64,000 nucleotides of DNA from Pseudoalteromonas sp. S16_S37 (GTDB lineage Bacteria; Pseudomonadota; Gammaproteobacteria; Enterobacterales; Alteromonadaceae), in NCBI RefSeq assembly GCF_014694405.1, contig NZ_JAAUWV010000008.1:1-64000 (forward strand), given 5' to 3'. Shown one piece after another: positions 31,001 to 40,831 of the stretch; the first letter of the stretch is position 1, and each line of letters opens with the position of its first letter. Position numbers and translations under genes: made by a program. A model generated the notes under the pieces. The model was not told the origin of the DNA, made no database searches, and was given only the letters and a program-made list of their open reading frames with translations.

Positions 31001-34000
31001 GGTGCCAGCTCCATCGTTGCACATTGCGTGAACGTGTGACTTTGTGCCAAAGCACTATCAACCAATACCAGCTGTGCGCCGCTATCAGTTGCCATGTAGT
31101 CTAGACGTGCTTGTGGCAAACTTGGCTCTAGTGGTAAGTAAGCTGCGCCACATTTTAAGGTTGCCAGTACCGCAACCACTTGCTCAACACCGCGTGGTGC
31201 GCACAAGCCAACAATATGACCCGACTTAACACCCTGCTCTGTCAGTGCGTGTGCAAGCTGGTTTGCTTTTGCGTCCAGTTCACTAAAGGTCAAAGACAGC
31301 TCACCAGATTCAAGTGCACATTGCTGAGGATGCGCATCAACTTGGTTTTCGAACCACTTGATAACACTGTCATAACCATTGTTTTGCTCAGCGGTATCGT
31401 TTTGCGCCGCTAACCAATGTGTCTGCGATTCATCAAGTAACTGATAGTCATAGGCTGTTTGCTCAGGCGCTGCAGCTATCTGTGTTAATAGGTGCTTAAA
31501 GCTGTGGCCCAATGCTTCAATACTTTGCTGTTCAAACAGACTCTTTGCGTAAATCCAGTTGATAAACAATTTGTCATCTTGCTCTGTGATCACAAGCTCT
31601 AAGTCAAACTTACTTTGTGCACTGGCACTTGGTAGGTTGCCCAGTTCAAGCTCAGGCAGTTCAATACGGCCATCACCACGATTTTGCATAGTGAAAATCA
31701 CTTGGAATAACGGCGCATGACTCAAGTTTCTTGGAATATTTAACTCATCAACCAACATTTCAAACGGCACATCTTGATGCGCAAACGCATCTAAGATCAT
31801 CCCTTTGTTGTCATTGAGTAGTTGTGTAAAGCTGTGCTGCTCATTTAATTGCGTTCTAAATACGAGGGTATTAACAAAGAACCCGATTAACGACTCAACA
31901 TCAGGGTGAGTACGACCAGCAACAGGGCTGCCAATCACAATGTCTTTTTCGTTGCTGTAACGACCAAGTAATAACGCAAAGGCACTATAAAGCACCATAA
32001 ATAAGGTGACGCCGTTGGCTTTAGCAACGCTTTGTAACTGCTCTAAAAGCGCGCCATCAATCACATCATCGTAGCCGCCACCAGCAAATTGCTGTTTTGC
32101 AGGACGACTCTTATCTAGCGGTAAGTTATGTAGCTGTGGTACGCCCGCCAGTTGCTGTGTCCAGTAGCCAAGCTGATCAGCTAACTGCTGCTCGGCATAG
32201 TCTGTTACTTGCCAATGTGCAAAATCCGCATACTGAACAGGTAATAAGCTCAACTGTGCCTCGACACCTTGGTAACCTGCGCGATAAAGCTCAACAAATT
32301 CGTTCACGATGATATCTAACGACCAACCATCTGACGCGATATGGTGCATCACAAATTGCACCACATACTCTTGCTCAGACAATACCACCAGGTTTACGCG
32401 TAGCATTAAGTCTTGGCTCAAGTCGAAAGGTTTTGCCGCCTCTTGTGCAACCAGTTGATTTAAAACCTGATCTTGCTCAACGCTGTTCACAGCCATAGCG
32501 CTTAAGTCATGGCGCTTCATCTTAAAGCCGTGTTCTTTGGCAATCACTTGTACCGGACCTGCGGTGTGGTCATGATAAGTCGTACGCAGCACTTCATGGC
32601 GTTCAATGATCTGCGTAAATACTGATTCTAAAAGCGTTTCATCCAGACGACCTTTAAGGCGGATAGCAATAGGCATATTGTATTGCGCACTGCCTTGACC
32701 AAACTTGTCAATAAACCACAAACGTCTTTGTGGGTAAGACAGTGGCAATGGTTGCGCTCTGTCGACAGGCTTAATCGCCACAAACTCCTGACGCGCCTGC
32801 GCGTCGATATGCGCAGCTAAATCCGCAAGGATACTGTGCTCAAACAATGCATTGAGTGTAATTTCAACATTTTTTTGCTTAGCCAACGCACTGATAAAGC
32901 GCATTGCCAACAAAGAGTGACCACCCGCTTTAAAGAAATCAGTGCTTGCACCGATCTCTTGCGTACCCAAAATATCTTGCCACATCTGCGCTAACCAATG
33001 TTCGGTGTCTGTTTGCAGTGCCGTTACTTCAACTTGCAAACTCATGCCACCTTGAGCTGGCAGCGCTTTTCGATCAATTTTACCATTGAGCGTAACTGGG
33101 AATTCTTCCAGGACATAGTATGTTGAAGGCACCATATAACTCGGTACTTTGTCTTCTAAATACTCGCTAATTTGGCCGCCACATGCGTGCTCTAGAGCTT
33201 CTTTGTCACTGATGTGAGTGCACACTAAGTATGCTGCCAAGTGTTGCTCTTCGCCCTCACCAACAAGCATCACCAATGACTCGTCTACACCTGCAAACTT
33301 GTTGAGCAAGTTTTCAATTTCGCCCGGCTCGATACGGTAACCGCGTAGCTTAAATTGCTCGTCAATACGACCTATGAATTCTAAGTTACCCTCGTCGCGA
33401 TAACATACTAAGTCTCCGGTGCGATATAGACGCTCTGTACGACCATCTTCAAAAGTATGAGTAACAAACTTTTCTGCGCTTAATTGCTCACGAGCAAGGT
33501 AGCCTTGCGTCACACCCGCGCCACCGATGTATAGCTCACCAGACGCCCCAAAAGGTGCTATACGCCCTGCGTTAATTACATATAAATTGGTGTTTAAAAT
33601 CGGTTTACCGATAAGCACTGCGTGCTCACAGCGTGCTAAGTCTTCAAGCGTGTTGACTGTATATGTACTACAACCAACCACAGTTTCCGTCGGGCCATAT
33701 TCGTTAACGAATGAAGCATTAGGAAGTAACTGAGATTTCCACTTAGTCAGCGTTTGCACCGTTAACTGCTCACCACCAATGACGATGGTATGGGCTGCAT
33801 TTGATGACGCATCGTCATTTTGCATATACGCCAATGCCATTAAGTGCGCAGGCGTAATTTTGAATAACTTCGGCGAATCACTCATTAGCTGCTGCGATAA
33901 CAAGCTTAGTGTTTCATCATTATCCGCCAACAGTGTCACGGTTTTACCCACACATAATGGTGTCAGTAATGTGGTGATCGTTGCATCAAAACATAATGGC

Positions 34001-37000
34001 GAGCTGACAATCGAGCCACTCATTGTCGGTGTTAAATACTGCTGATGTGCATGAGTAAGATAGTTCACTAAGCCCTGATGAGGCACCATCACCCCTTTAG
34101 GGCGACCTGTCGAGCCCGATGTAAACAGAATATAAGCCAAGCTTTGCGGCGTTACTTGTGTTTCATCCACATCAGGGTTGTCATCCGAATACTCTTCTAA
34201 CCATTGCTCGTCGTCTGATGCATCATCCATCAACAAAACATCGATACCCTTGATTGGCAAGCTTTCCATCGAGTCACTGTGTAGCAACACAATGTCAACA
34301 TTGGCATCTTCAAGGATCATTTGCGCGCGTTCAACAGGACCATTTGGCTCCATCGGTACATAAGTTGCACCCGCTTTCATAACAGCCAAAATGGCAATCA
34401 TCATCTCGATAGAGCGCTCAAGGTAAATCCCTACGCAGTCTCCGTGCTCAGCGCCACTTTCAATGAGTAAGTGGGCAAGTCGGTTAGCGCGCTGGTTTAA
34501 CTGTGCAAAGCTCAATTGCTGTGACTCAAACTCTAGGGCAATCGCATCAGGCACCTTTGCAGCTTGCGCTTCAAACAACTGGTGCATACATACATCTTCT
34601 GGGTATTCACCCATGTTGTTATTCAAATCAACCAATTGATGCGTTAGCTGGGTCTCGTTAAGCATGCCAATACGTGTAATTGGGCTTGCAGATTCCTTCG
34701 CAAAATTTAAGATAAGCTCTTGTAAGTGCTGCGCAATTTGTTCAATTTGTGATTGTGCAAGTAGGCCGCGTCGAACTTCGAATTTAATTGATAAAGTACG
34801 CGCCAGATCCGCTACCAGCGTGATGCCATAGTTAGTGCCTGTATATGACTCAACCTCTTGTAAATTCAAAGCTGCATCAGAGGCTTTTTCGTCAATGGCG
34901 TCGTCTACTGGATAGTTTTCAAATACGATTAAGCTGTCAAATAAGGCATGCTCATGTGCGCTCAACTGCTGAATTTCATGTAGCGGAACGTGGTTGTAGC
35001 TTTCTCTTTCGATTTGCTGTTGGTGTAACTGAGCCAGCCATTGCTCTACGCTAAGGCTTTCATCAATGTTTACCACAACTGGCAAGCTGTTAATAAATAA
35101 CCCGATGATTTCCTCAACACCATCCAGTTCCGGTGGACGACCCGATGTAACCGCACCAAAGGTAACTTGGTCAGTACCATTGTATCTGGCTAATAACAGC
35201 GCCCAGGCAGCTTGTACAATTAAGTTCACCGTTGATTGCGATGATTGTGCTAAGGCAACCAGCTTCTCAGTTTGCTCGCTATCAAAAATGATACTGAAAT
35301 CATCATGCTCTTCGGTGGTACTCGCTGCGACTTCTTCGCTACTCAATAGTGGTAACGCTGTTGGCTGTGCAATCGATGCCAGCGTCTTAGTCCAATAGTC
35401 TATCGCTTGTTGCGGGTCTTGCTGTGCCAACCAAGCAGCATAATCATGATATGAGCGAACGGCTCTTAAGTTTGCTTGCTCACCTTTTAATAATGCACGA
35501 TAGCATTCTGTCACTTCCCCAATCACCAGTGGAATACACCAGCCATCCATTAAGGCATGGTGATAAGACCAAATGACTTGCTGTACATCATTACCCATAT
35601 GCAGCACTCTAAAGCGCATTAATGGGGCTTCTTCTGGTGTAAAGCCACGCTGTTGGTCTGCTTGGCGATATGCTTCTAGCTTAGCTTTTTGTGCATCACC
35701 GTCAAGTTGTGATAAATCTTCTTCTAGCCAAGGAATAGATACTTGCGCATGCACTACTTGGTGTACATTGCCTGAGTCCATACCAACAAATGAGGTTCTA
35801 AATACGTTGTGACGCTGTGCCACTTGGTGCCATGCTTGCTTAAACTTATCGCAATCAAGGTGCTCAAAGCGCAGTACGTTTTGTACCACAAAACTGCCAC
35901 TATGAAGCATGCTGTGGAATAACAAGCCTTGCTGCATACCTACGGCAGGATACAAATCAGCCACATCGGTTGCGCCAATCCATTGCTGTAGTTCTTGGTC
36001 TTGCACATTAGCCAGTGGGAAATCAGAAGGAGTGTAACGTCCGTGTTCAACACTCATACAATGCTCAATGATCTGGCTCAATGCACCAACAATGTTGTCG
36101 CACAGCGTCTGCATGCTTTGTGTGCTATATAACGCTTTGGTAAATGTCAGTGAGCCCTGTAAACGACCTTCACTTATCATACAGTTAATGGTGAGCGGGT
36201 TGCTTGGCTTGCGTGCCGCACTGATGTTATTACCTGCAAATTCATTCGCTTTGCCAAACGCGCTGTCGTCATTAGCAACTTGGTCAAACTGCCCTAGGTA
36301 GTTAAATACCATCTCACTGGCAGGTAGCTGAGCAAATGCTTCATCTTGTGCGCAATAACGTAATAAACCATAGCCAATGCCTTTTTGTGGAATGGCGCGA
36401 TACTGCTCTTTAACTGCACAGATCAGATCTTCCAACGACGCCCCAGCTTGCATGCTTAGCGTGAGTGGGAAGATAGTGGTAAACCAACCTACGGTTTGGC
36501 TTAAATCGAATTTATCACTGAGCTCTTCACGGCCGTGACCTTCAAGATCTAAGCGCACAGCATTCACATCAGCGGTATGATGAGCACCCAGTAAAATAGC
36601 TGATAGCAACAATTCATTAATTTGCGTGCGATAAGCGCTATTACTGTGACGAAGTAATTGCTCGGTTAATTGTGCTGGTAGTTCAAAGTTAACTGAACTT
36701 GCTCCTTGCGCACTGGTATCTGCTTTTGGCAATACTTGGTGTAGCGGTGCTACATCGACAGCAAACCCTTCTAACCAGTAATCTCTTTGCGCAGTAACCT
36801 CGCTACTGTGTGCGTACTCAGCTAAGAACTCACCCCATTGCTGATAAGATGACGTTTTGCTTTCAAGCTTCAGTGTTTCACCGTTTTGCCACTGGCCATA
36901 CAACTTTTCAATATCTTCAAGTAGTACACGCCATGACACACCATCGACTGCAAGGTGATGAATAACAATCAGTAAACGCCCTGCCATCGCTGTTTCAGGA

Positions 37001-40000
37001 GCAAAATAAACTGCTTTAAGCAACTGACCTTTTTCAGGATTTAAGCTTTCTTGATAAGCACTGGCAACGTCATGTAAATTGTCAAAACTGCTGTTGCTCC
37101 ATGACTTGGTGATCACCGCTTGTGCAATCAGTTCATCCGTCAGTGGTGCATATTCGCCCTGCCACGCATCGTCTTGTTTAGCAAACTGCAGCCTTAGTGC
37201 ATCGTGACGTTCATATAGTTTGGCAACAATATTAGGCAATGCTTGAGAGTCAAAATCCACAGGTGTTGTCAGTAATACCGACTGGTTATAATGATGTAAG
37301 TCAGTTTCATCGGCAAAAAACACATGATCGATTGGGAGCAATACTTGTGAACCCGTTACGGCTTCTTGTGACGCCAGTACTTTACCGCCAGACTTAACCA
37401 CTGGTGCAAGTTTTTCAATGGTTTGTGCTGAAAACAACGCTTTAACACTAAAGTGTAATCCCGCACGTACCGCACGTGACACAACCTGGATCGATAAAAT
37501 AGAATCGCCACCGAGTTTGAAGAAGTTGTCGGTAATACCCACTTGTTCAACGCGCAACACTTCTTGCCATATCGTACACAGGGCAGCTTCAACATCGTTG
37601 CGTGGAGCAACGTATTGTCCTTGCTGAGCCGATACATCCGGCTCAGGCAGCGCCTTGGTATCCACTTTACCATTGCCAGTCAACGGCAATTTATCAAGAA
37701 TAACAAACAGCTGAGGAACCATGTACTCTGGCAAGCTATCGCTTAATGCTAACCGTAGCGACTCTGTAAATTCAAAACGCGCCGTTTTAACTTGTTGCTC
37801 ATCACCATGACTTACAACATCACTTGCCACATAGGCGACTAAACGCTTATCCCCGTTGTCTGTTTGCTTAGCAAGTACAACGGCATCATTCACTTGTTCA
37901 TGGCACAATAGCGCATGCTCAATTTCACCCAGTTCAATCCTAAAACCACGGATCTTAACTTGGTTATCGATACGTCCTAGGTACTCTAAAGAGCCATCAG
38001 GCATGCGACGAGCTAAGTCACCACTGCGATAAAGGCGTGGGCTGCTCAGCGCATCATTTTGATCATAAAACGGGTTGTCAATAAAACGCTCAGCGGTCAG
38101 CTCTGGACGGTTTAAATAACCGCGCGTTACACCCGCACCACCCACATACATTTCACCGACCACGCCCACTGGCACTAGATTTTTCTGCGCATTAAGCAGC
38201 AAAATATCCAAGTCCCGTAGTGGCACACCTATCATACTGGCTTCACCTTTGCTGGTGATATCTTCGCGAGTAATGCGCTTAAAGCTGGCATGCACGGTAG
38301 TTTCTGTAATGCCGTACATATTAATAAGCTGCGGTGCGTCATCACCGAATTGATTCACCCATGCATGTAGCGATTGTAGATTCAGTGCTTCACCACCAAA
38401 GACCACATAGCGCAGCGCCAGCGGCTGCACATTTTCAAGCGCAACGCTCACTAGCTGTGCAAACGCAGTTGGTGTTTGGTTTAGTACCGTCACCTGCTCA
38501 TCAACCAGCAACTGATAAAAATCGCTGGTCGAGCGAGCCACTTCTTTTGGCACCACAACTAATGTGCCACCGTATACTAATGCGCCCCAGATTTCCCATA
38601 CTGAGAAATCGAATGCAAATGAGTGGAACATAGTCCAAACATCATCAGCGCCAAATGAAAAACCAAACTCTGTGGCATCAAATAAACGGCAAACATTTTG
38701 ATGCTCAACAAGTACCCCTTTAGGCAGACCGGTTGACCCTGAGGTATAAATCACATAAGCAAGATTACTTGGCGTTAACTCAAGTTGTGATGCAGGAATG
38801 TTGTGTACAGGATATTGCGCCACCGTGTTTAACAGCACGTCATCGTCTAAACATACCGTATCAATGTGCTCAAAGCCCGGTAGTTTAACGAGATGAGATT
38901 GAGTCAGTACCATCTCAATCGCCGAATCTTCAATAATATGACGTAAACGTGACTCTGGATGTGCAGGGTCAAGAGGGACGTATGCACCACCAGCTTTTAA
39001 AGTGGCTAAAATAGCAACCAACATGTCGAGAGAACGATCAGCGCACACCCCAACCAAAGTGTCTGGGGTGATTTGCTTTTGTGCTAACAAGTAGTGCGCT
39101 AACTGGTTTGCTCGCTCATTTAACTGTTGATAAGTGAGTGACTGACGAGCACTCTCAGGTGCATCAAATACCAAGGCCGTGGCATCTGGATGCAGCTGTG
39201 CTTGTTGCTCAAACAACGCATGAATGCAGTGAGGGGTGTCAAACGTTTCCTTGGCTTGCCAAGTAGACAGCTCCAGCTGACGCTCAGCGTCAGTTAGCAT
39301 ATTTGCAGCCAGTACAGGTTGCTCTGGCGCCGTGACTAAGCTACTGAGCAACTGCTCAAAATGGCTAGATAAACTTTCAATGGTGCTGCGATCGAACAGG
39401 TTGGTGTTGAATTCCCAACCCAAAATAAGACCACGATCTACTTCTGTCACGTTCAAGGTGATGTCATATTTAGAGGTGATTTTTTCCTCTTGTTTTAACA
39501 CCTCCAATTGCACATCGGGTAATTCTAATGCGCCTTGCTCATTGTTTTGCAGCACTAGCATGATCTGGAAAAGTGGGCTGTAAGCAAGGTTACGAGCAGG
39601 TTTTAATTTATCAACAAGTTGCTCAAACGGCACTTGCTGATGCTTATATGCACCGAGCAACATGGCTTTGCTTTGCTCTATCAACTGCGTAAACGTTGGA
39701 TTTTCAGATAAGTCGCTGCGCAGCACTAAGGTATTAACAAAGAAACCGATAAGCGCTTCTACTTCTGATTGTTCACGGTTTGCAATCGGGCTACCAACAA
39801 CAATGTCTGTCTCAGAACTGTATTGCGCAAGTAGCGCAGAAAATGCCGCGTGGATCACCATAAACATGGTTGCATCTTGGCGCTGACAGAGCGCTTTTAA
39901 TTGCTGCTTAACCCCCTTATCAACTAGCCAAACATACAGATCACCATCAAATGTTTGCTCTTTTGGACGGTTGCGATCTAATGGTAGTTGATGCACCTCT

Positions 40001-40830
40001 GGCAAGTCTTTAAGTTGCTCACCCCAGTAATCTAACTGTTGCTCTAATACTTCGCCTTGTAACCAGTTTCTTTGCCAGTAAGCATAGTCGCTATACTGGA
40101 TGGCCAAAGGTGCCAACGGATTATTTTGGCCTTGAGAGTAAGCCGAATAAAGGGTTTTTAGCTCTTGTACCAAGACCCCCATTGACCAACCGTCTGAGGC
40201 AATATGGTGCATGGTAAACAGCAGTACATGTGACTGCTCATTGAGCTTTAAGAGTTGCGCTCTAAGCATTAAGTCTTTTGAAAAATCAAACGGCGTTTGC
40301 GCTTCTTTTTCAATGCGTTGCTTCAGTTCTTGCTCAATGTCATCAGCACTGATCTCTGACAAGTCAATCATTTCTACAGCAAAGGCTTGTCCATCATGAA
40401 CAACCTGCTCGGGTTGTTCATCGTCGCCATACACAAAATACGTACGTAAGCTTTCGTGTCTTTCAATAATGGTTGCAAATGCATTTTGCAGTGCATCAAC
40501 ATTGAGATCGCCTGTAAATTTAAGCGCCCCTGGGATGTTGTAGTGACTGCTGCCACCGCCGATGTGATCCAGCATCCACAAGCTTTGCTGTGAAAAAGAC
40601 AACGGTTTTTTCGCATCCTGTGGAGCTTTTTCAATGCGTTGATTGTTTACTTGAGCGGCTTGAGTTTGCTCAAGCAACGCAATAATTGCCTCTTTATGCG
40701 CTTTTATTTGCGCACCAATCTCAGCAGTAATGGCGCCCGCTTCTGCGCGTGATTTTAGTTTGCCTTGCTCCACAAATAGGTGGATACCACGCTTATATAA
40801 ATCAGTTAGGAAATCTTTTAAATTATTCAT
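25021..40830 (-). CDS. NRPS/PKS-3: D-Thr, Asn, Asn modules plus KS-AT-KR-T
   Basis: A 5269-residue hybrid megasynthase. Order: TubC-type docking (1-55); C (HHIASDG near 208); A1 (core near 697); T (LGGDSI near 1105); E domain (IHHLAVDGVSW near 1293, NYLGQ near 1511); C of D-donor type (IYPAVG-like start near 1625, HHALMDG near 1757); A2; T (near 2636); C (HHIASDG near 2833); A3; T (LGGNSM near 3698); KS (from 3758, active Cys in TACSTS near 3930, EAHGTGT, NVGHLDSAAG); AT (GHSIGEY near 4370 and HAFH near 4470, malonyl type); KR (TGGLGNIG near 4905, catalytic Tyr in SAYASAN); T (LGGDSL near 5203). No DH or ER is seen. Codes read by eye: A1 DFWNVGMVHK (Thr), A2 and A3 DATKVGEVGK (Asn-type). Product: D-Thr-Asn-Asn extended by a beta-hydroxy C2 unit. 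It starts 1 nt after the NRPS-2 stop and overlaps NRPS-4 (TAATG). Confidence 0.95.
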   Translation of the reverse strand: MNNLKDFLTDLYKRGIHLFVEQGKLKSRAEAGAITAEIGAQIKAHKEAIIALLEQTQAAQVNNQRIEKAPQDAKKPLSFSQQSLWMLDHIGGGSSHYNIPGALKFTGDLNVDALQNAFATIIERHESLRTYFVYGDDEQPEQVVHDGQAFAVEMIDLSEISADDIEQELKQRIEKEAQTPFDFSKDLMLRAQLLKLNEQSHVLLFTMHHIASDGWSMGVLVQELKTLYSAYSQGQNNPLAPLAIQYSDYAYWQRNWLQGEVLEQQLDYWGEQLKDLPEVHQLPLDRNRPKEQTFDGDLYVWLVDKGVKQQLKALCQRQDATMFMVIHAAFSALLAQYSSETDIVVGSPIANREQSEVEALIGFFVNTLVLRSDLSENPTFTQLIEQSKAMLLGAYKHQQVPFEQLVDKLKPARNLAYSPLFQIMLVLQNNEQGALELPDVQLEVLKQEEKITSKYDITLNVTEVDRGLILGWEFNTNLFDRSTIESLSSHFEQLLSSLVTAPEQPVLAANMLTDAERQLELSTWQAKETFDTPHCIHALFEQQAQLHPDATALVFDAPESARQSLTYQQLNERANQLAHYLLAQKQITPDTLVGVCADRSLDMLVAILATLKAGGAYVPLDPAHPESRLRHIIEDSAIEMVLTQSHLVKLPGFEHIDTVCLDDDVLLNTVAQYPVHNIPASQLELTPSNLAYVIYTSGSTGLPKGVLVEHQNVCRLFDATEFGFSFGADDVWTMFHSFAFDFSVWEIWGALVYGGTLVVVPKEVARSTSDFYQLLVDEQVTVLNQTPTAFAQLVSVALENVQPLALRYVVFGGEALNLQSLHAWVNQFGDDAPQLINMYGITETTVHASFKRITREDITSKGEASMIGVPLRDLDILLLNAQKNLVPVGVVGEMYVGGAGVTRGYLNRPELTAERFIDNPFYDQNDALSSPRLYRSGDLARRMPDGSLEYLGRIDNQVKIRGFRIELGEIEHALLCHEQVNDAVVLAKQTDNGDKRLVAYVASDVVSHGDEQQVKTARFEFTESLRLALSDSLPEYMVPQLFVILDKLPLTGNGKVDTKALPEPDVSAQQGQYVAPRNDVEAALCTIWQEVLRVEQVGITDNFFKLGGDSILSIQVVSRAVRAGLHFSVKALFSAQTIEKLAPVVKSGGKVLASQEAVTGSQVLLPIDHVFFADETDLHHYNQSVLLTTPVDFDSQALPNIVAKLYERHDALRLQFAKQDDAWQGEYAPLTDELIAQAVITKSWSNSSFDNLHDVASAYQESLNPEKGQLLKAVYFAPETAMAGRLLIVIHHLAVDGVSWRVLLEDIEKLYGQWQNGETLKLESKTSSYQQWGEFLAEYAHSSEVTAQRDYWLEGFAVDVAPLHQVLPKADTSAQGASSVNFELPAQLTEQLLRHSNSAYRTQINELLLSAILLGAHHTADVNAVRLDLEGHGREELSDKFDLSQTVGWFTTIFPLTLSMQAGASLEDLICAVKEQYRAIPQKGIGYGLLRYCAQDEAFAQLPASEMVFNYLGQFDQVANDDSAFGKANEFAGNNISAARKPSNPLTINCMISEGRLQGSLTFTKALYSTQSMQTLCDNIVGALSQIIEHCMSVEHGRYTPSDFPLANVQDQELQQWIGATDVADLYPAVGMQQGLLFHSMLHSGSFVVQNVLRFEHLDCDKFKQAWHQVAQRHNVFRTSFVGMDSGNVHQVVHAQVSIPWLEEDLSQLDGDAQKAKLEAYRQADQQRGFTPEEAPLMRFRVLHMGNDVQQVIWSYHHALMDGWCIPLVIGEVTECYRALLKGEQANLRAVRSYHDYAAWLAQQDPQQAIDYWTKTLASIAQPTALPLLSSEEVAASTTEEHDDFSIIFDSEQTEKLVALAQSSQSTVNLIVQAAWALLLARYNGTDQVTFGAVTSGRPPELDGVEEIIGLFINSLPVVVNIDESLSVEQWLAQLHQQQIERESYNHVPLHEIQQLSAHEHALFDSLIVFENYPVDDAIDEKASDAALNLQEVESYTGTNYGITLVADLARTLSIKFEVRRGLLAQSQIEQIAQHLQELILNFAKESASPITRIGMLNETQLTHQLVDLNNNMGEYPEDVCMHQLFEAQAAKVPDAIALEFESQQLSFAQLNQRANRLAHLLIESGAEHGDCVGIYLERSIEMMIAILAVMKAGATYVPMEPNGPVERAQMILEDANVDIVLLHSDSMESLPIKGIDVLLMDDASDDEQWLEEYSDDNPDVDETQVTPQSLAYILFTSGSTGRPKGVMVPHQGLVNYLTHAHQQYLTPTMSGSIVSSPLCFDATITTLLTPLCVGKTVTLLADNDETLSLLSQQLMSDSPKLFKITPAHLMALAYMQNDDASSNAAHTIVIGGEQLTVQTLTKWKSQLLPNASFVNEYGPTETVVGCSTYTVNTLEDLARCEHAVLIGKPILNTNLYVINAGRIAPFGASGELYIGGAGVTQGYLAREQLSAEKFVTHTFEDGRTERLYRTGDLVCYRDEGNLEFIGRIDEQFKLRGYRIEPGEIENLLNKFAGVDESLVMLVGEGEEQHLAAYLVCTHISDKEALEHACGGQISEYLEDKVPSYMVPSTYYVLEEFPVTLNGKIDRKALPAQGGMSLQVEVTALQTDTEHWLAQMWQDILGTQEIGASTDFFKAGGHSLLAMRFISALAKQKNVEITLNALFEHSILADLAAHIDAQARQEFVAIKPVDRAQPLPLSYPQRRLWFIDKFGQGSAQYNMPIAIRLKGRLDETLLESVFTQIIERHEVLRTTYHDHTAGPVQVIAKEHGFKMKRHDLSAMAVNSVEQDQVLNQLVAQEAAKPFDLSQDLMLRVNLVVLSEQEYVVQFVMHHIASDGWSLDIIVNEFVELYRAGYQGVEAQLSLLPVQYADFAHWQVTDYAEQQLADQLGYWTQQLAGVPQLHNLPLDKSRPAKQQFAGGGYDDVIDGALLEQLQSVAKANGVTLFMVLYSAFALLLGRYSNEKDIVIGSPVAGRTHPDVESLIGFFVNTLVFRTQLNEQHSFTQLLNDNKGMILDAFAHQDVPFEMLVDELNIPRNLSHAPLFQVIFTMQNRGDGRIELPELELGNLPSASAQSKFDLELVITEQDDKLFINWIYAKSLFEQQSIEALGHSFKHLLTQIAAAPEQTAYDYQLLDESQTHWLAAQNDTAEQNNGYDSVIKWFENQVDAHPQQCALESGELSLTFSELDAKANQLAHALTEQGVKSGHIVGLCAPRGVEQVVAVLATLKCGAAYLPLEPSLPQARLDYMATDSGAQLVLVDSALAQSHTFTQCATMELAPLQAYDAYPQSRLALADDASQSLCYIIYTSGSTGLPKGVMVHNSGVVNYLQHTTENYFAQHLSGAILSSPLSFDATVTTLFTAFLCGSKLVVLPESQEALVKGLHQYLSAQQSYLFKLTPAHLELLNSAKVASDAQHVIVIGGEQLKTSTLLPWKASLLPNSVYVNEYGPTETVVGCCVYWVRTLADINVDMPAIPIGQAIRNTQLHIIKEGQAAGLGAIGELYIAGHGVTLGYLNRDDLTAEKFITSHRALSTEQKLYRSGDLVRYRPDGNLEFVGRIDDQLKIRGYRIETGEIEQQLSAYEGVKEAVVVAVGEGNEAALVAYYVPQAQAIEATKLTQWMKRNLPDYMVPAQFIMVNQFVLTANGKVDKKSLPSVSQAPAGNVKKATASRTVNSITQQLKQIWSEVLGVEKVASKDNFFELGGNSMLSVQVQKMVSERTDFSIELVDIFEYPTIAGLAAYLSGEEEAYEQESYSQSTVERDECTDIAIIGMSGRFPGAKDVEQFWQNISQGVESIQHYDEQQLQALGFSSQVLNNPNFVKSGYVLEGIEEFDANYFGYSPREAELLDPQQRLLLECSTEALELSGYGDDSQYRNVGVYVGIAESNYLLNNIMPNPEVMAGTGKSTFFGNSSGFASTLISYKLNLTGPSINVLTACSTSLVAVHQACNSIMQGECEMALAGGASINLLQPGGYMYEEGGIVSADGHCRPFDKDAKGTRAGSGAGVLLLKRLDKALADNDTIHAVIKGSAINNDASDKVGYTAPSVRGQSEVIKQALKNANVTAESIEYVEAHGTGTQIGDPIEVKALQKAYASADKGQCALGTLKANVGHLDSAAGVASMIKVIQAMKHQQLPPSINYTQSNSQINFADTPFYINTELKPWQGKAPVRRAGVSSFGIGGTNAHVILEEAPRVDTAAKRDTVHVLPLSAMSKEALKLACDNLREHLLANQDANLADVAYTLQVGRKVHEYRTSIACRTVDEAIALLAQKPRIVREKQTHRSTVFMFPGQGAQYQEMAKALYEQSAVFKAQFDECAQLLNAHLDVDIKDVVFGGTEQAEDALLNQTQYTQPALFVVEYCTAKLLQSWGVQADAMIGHSIGEYVAACLANVFSLADALKLVSARGRIMAQAQPGDMVSVVMPEAQLQPLLTRAGACLASVNAQGNCVAAGSAEAIAQLTALLDAQQVQWRMLRTSHAFHSAMMDDVLDTFKSEVEQVTLSAPTQLFVSNVTGQFIEPQQAQDPQYWVDHLRGTVRFAAGIDTLLAETMRLDEHKVLLEVGPGIGLGTLARKHENAKEQVVLATIRHPNEAVCDLQYLAGSLGKLWSHGIAIDWSAYHQDAVVKRVPLPTYPFEKRRFWIDRVRSGASTKAVANSKLEPQNWWYVPTWQQTPVARQVSHAVQSDVSRWLLIADEQGLADVLAQQLSDSGHAVMVARHGAAFSQVDEYEYRLDMASQSQYGALIKAANAAAPLDRVVHMGALSEASEALSLSAFNHAQSRGALSALYTIQAIVDAGLGAQVQVDLLSRDVFSVTGWEMINPDNAAVGALVKVASQEYSELLCHHIDISETGPSHANKRAALSKMLCQELLAAKRIPAIAIRGNKRWEQKYQAELMEPELPPAHTLKDNGTYIITGGLGNIGLLLAEHISSSVNNARIVLLGRSEFAHPSQWDDIVAQQQDATLVSRIRQIQTMQANGAEVVVMAADVAELAQMRHVFNTAIERFGAVDGVVHCAGQIHGSMKALSDTTLADFAQQCRSKVDGLLVLEQLLSEHQVGFCLAMSSLSTVLGGLGFSAYASANAYMDAFVQRQHAQGDTRWLSVNWDGWKFDVSNDNVFAMNPQEGAQAFAMALAGGYMPQLINSTGSLEARLSQWIDKTQETNKNLYARPDLETDYVKPRNDVEEQLVDIWRDILGIEEIGIEDHFFDLGGDSLVATRVISAIRQTYSIPERVFSIKDFFDNPVIEAIAEKISKGMVDSDVLEAKEHILGAGKAVEEGVF

Positions 40831-40831
40831 C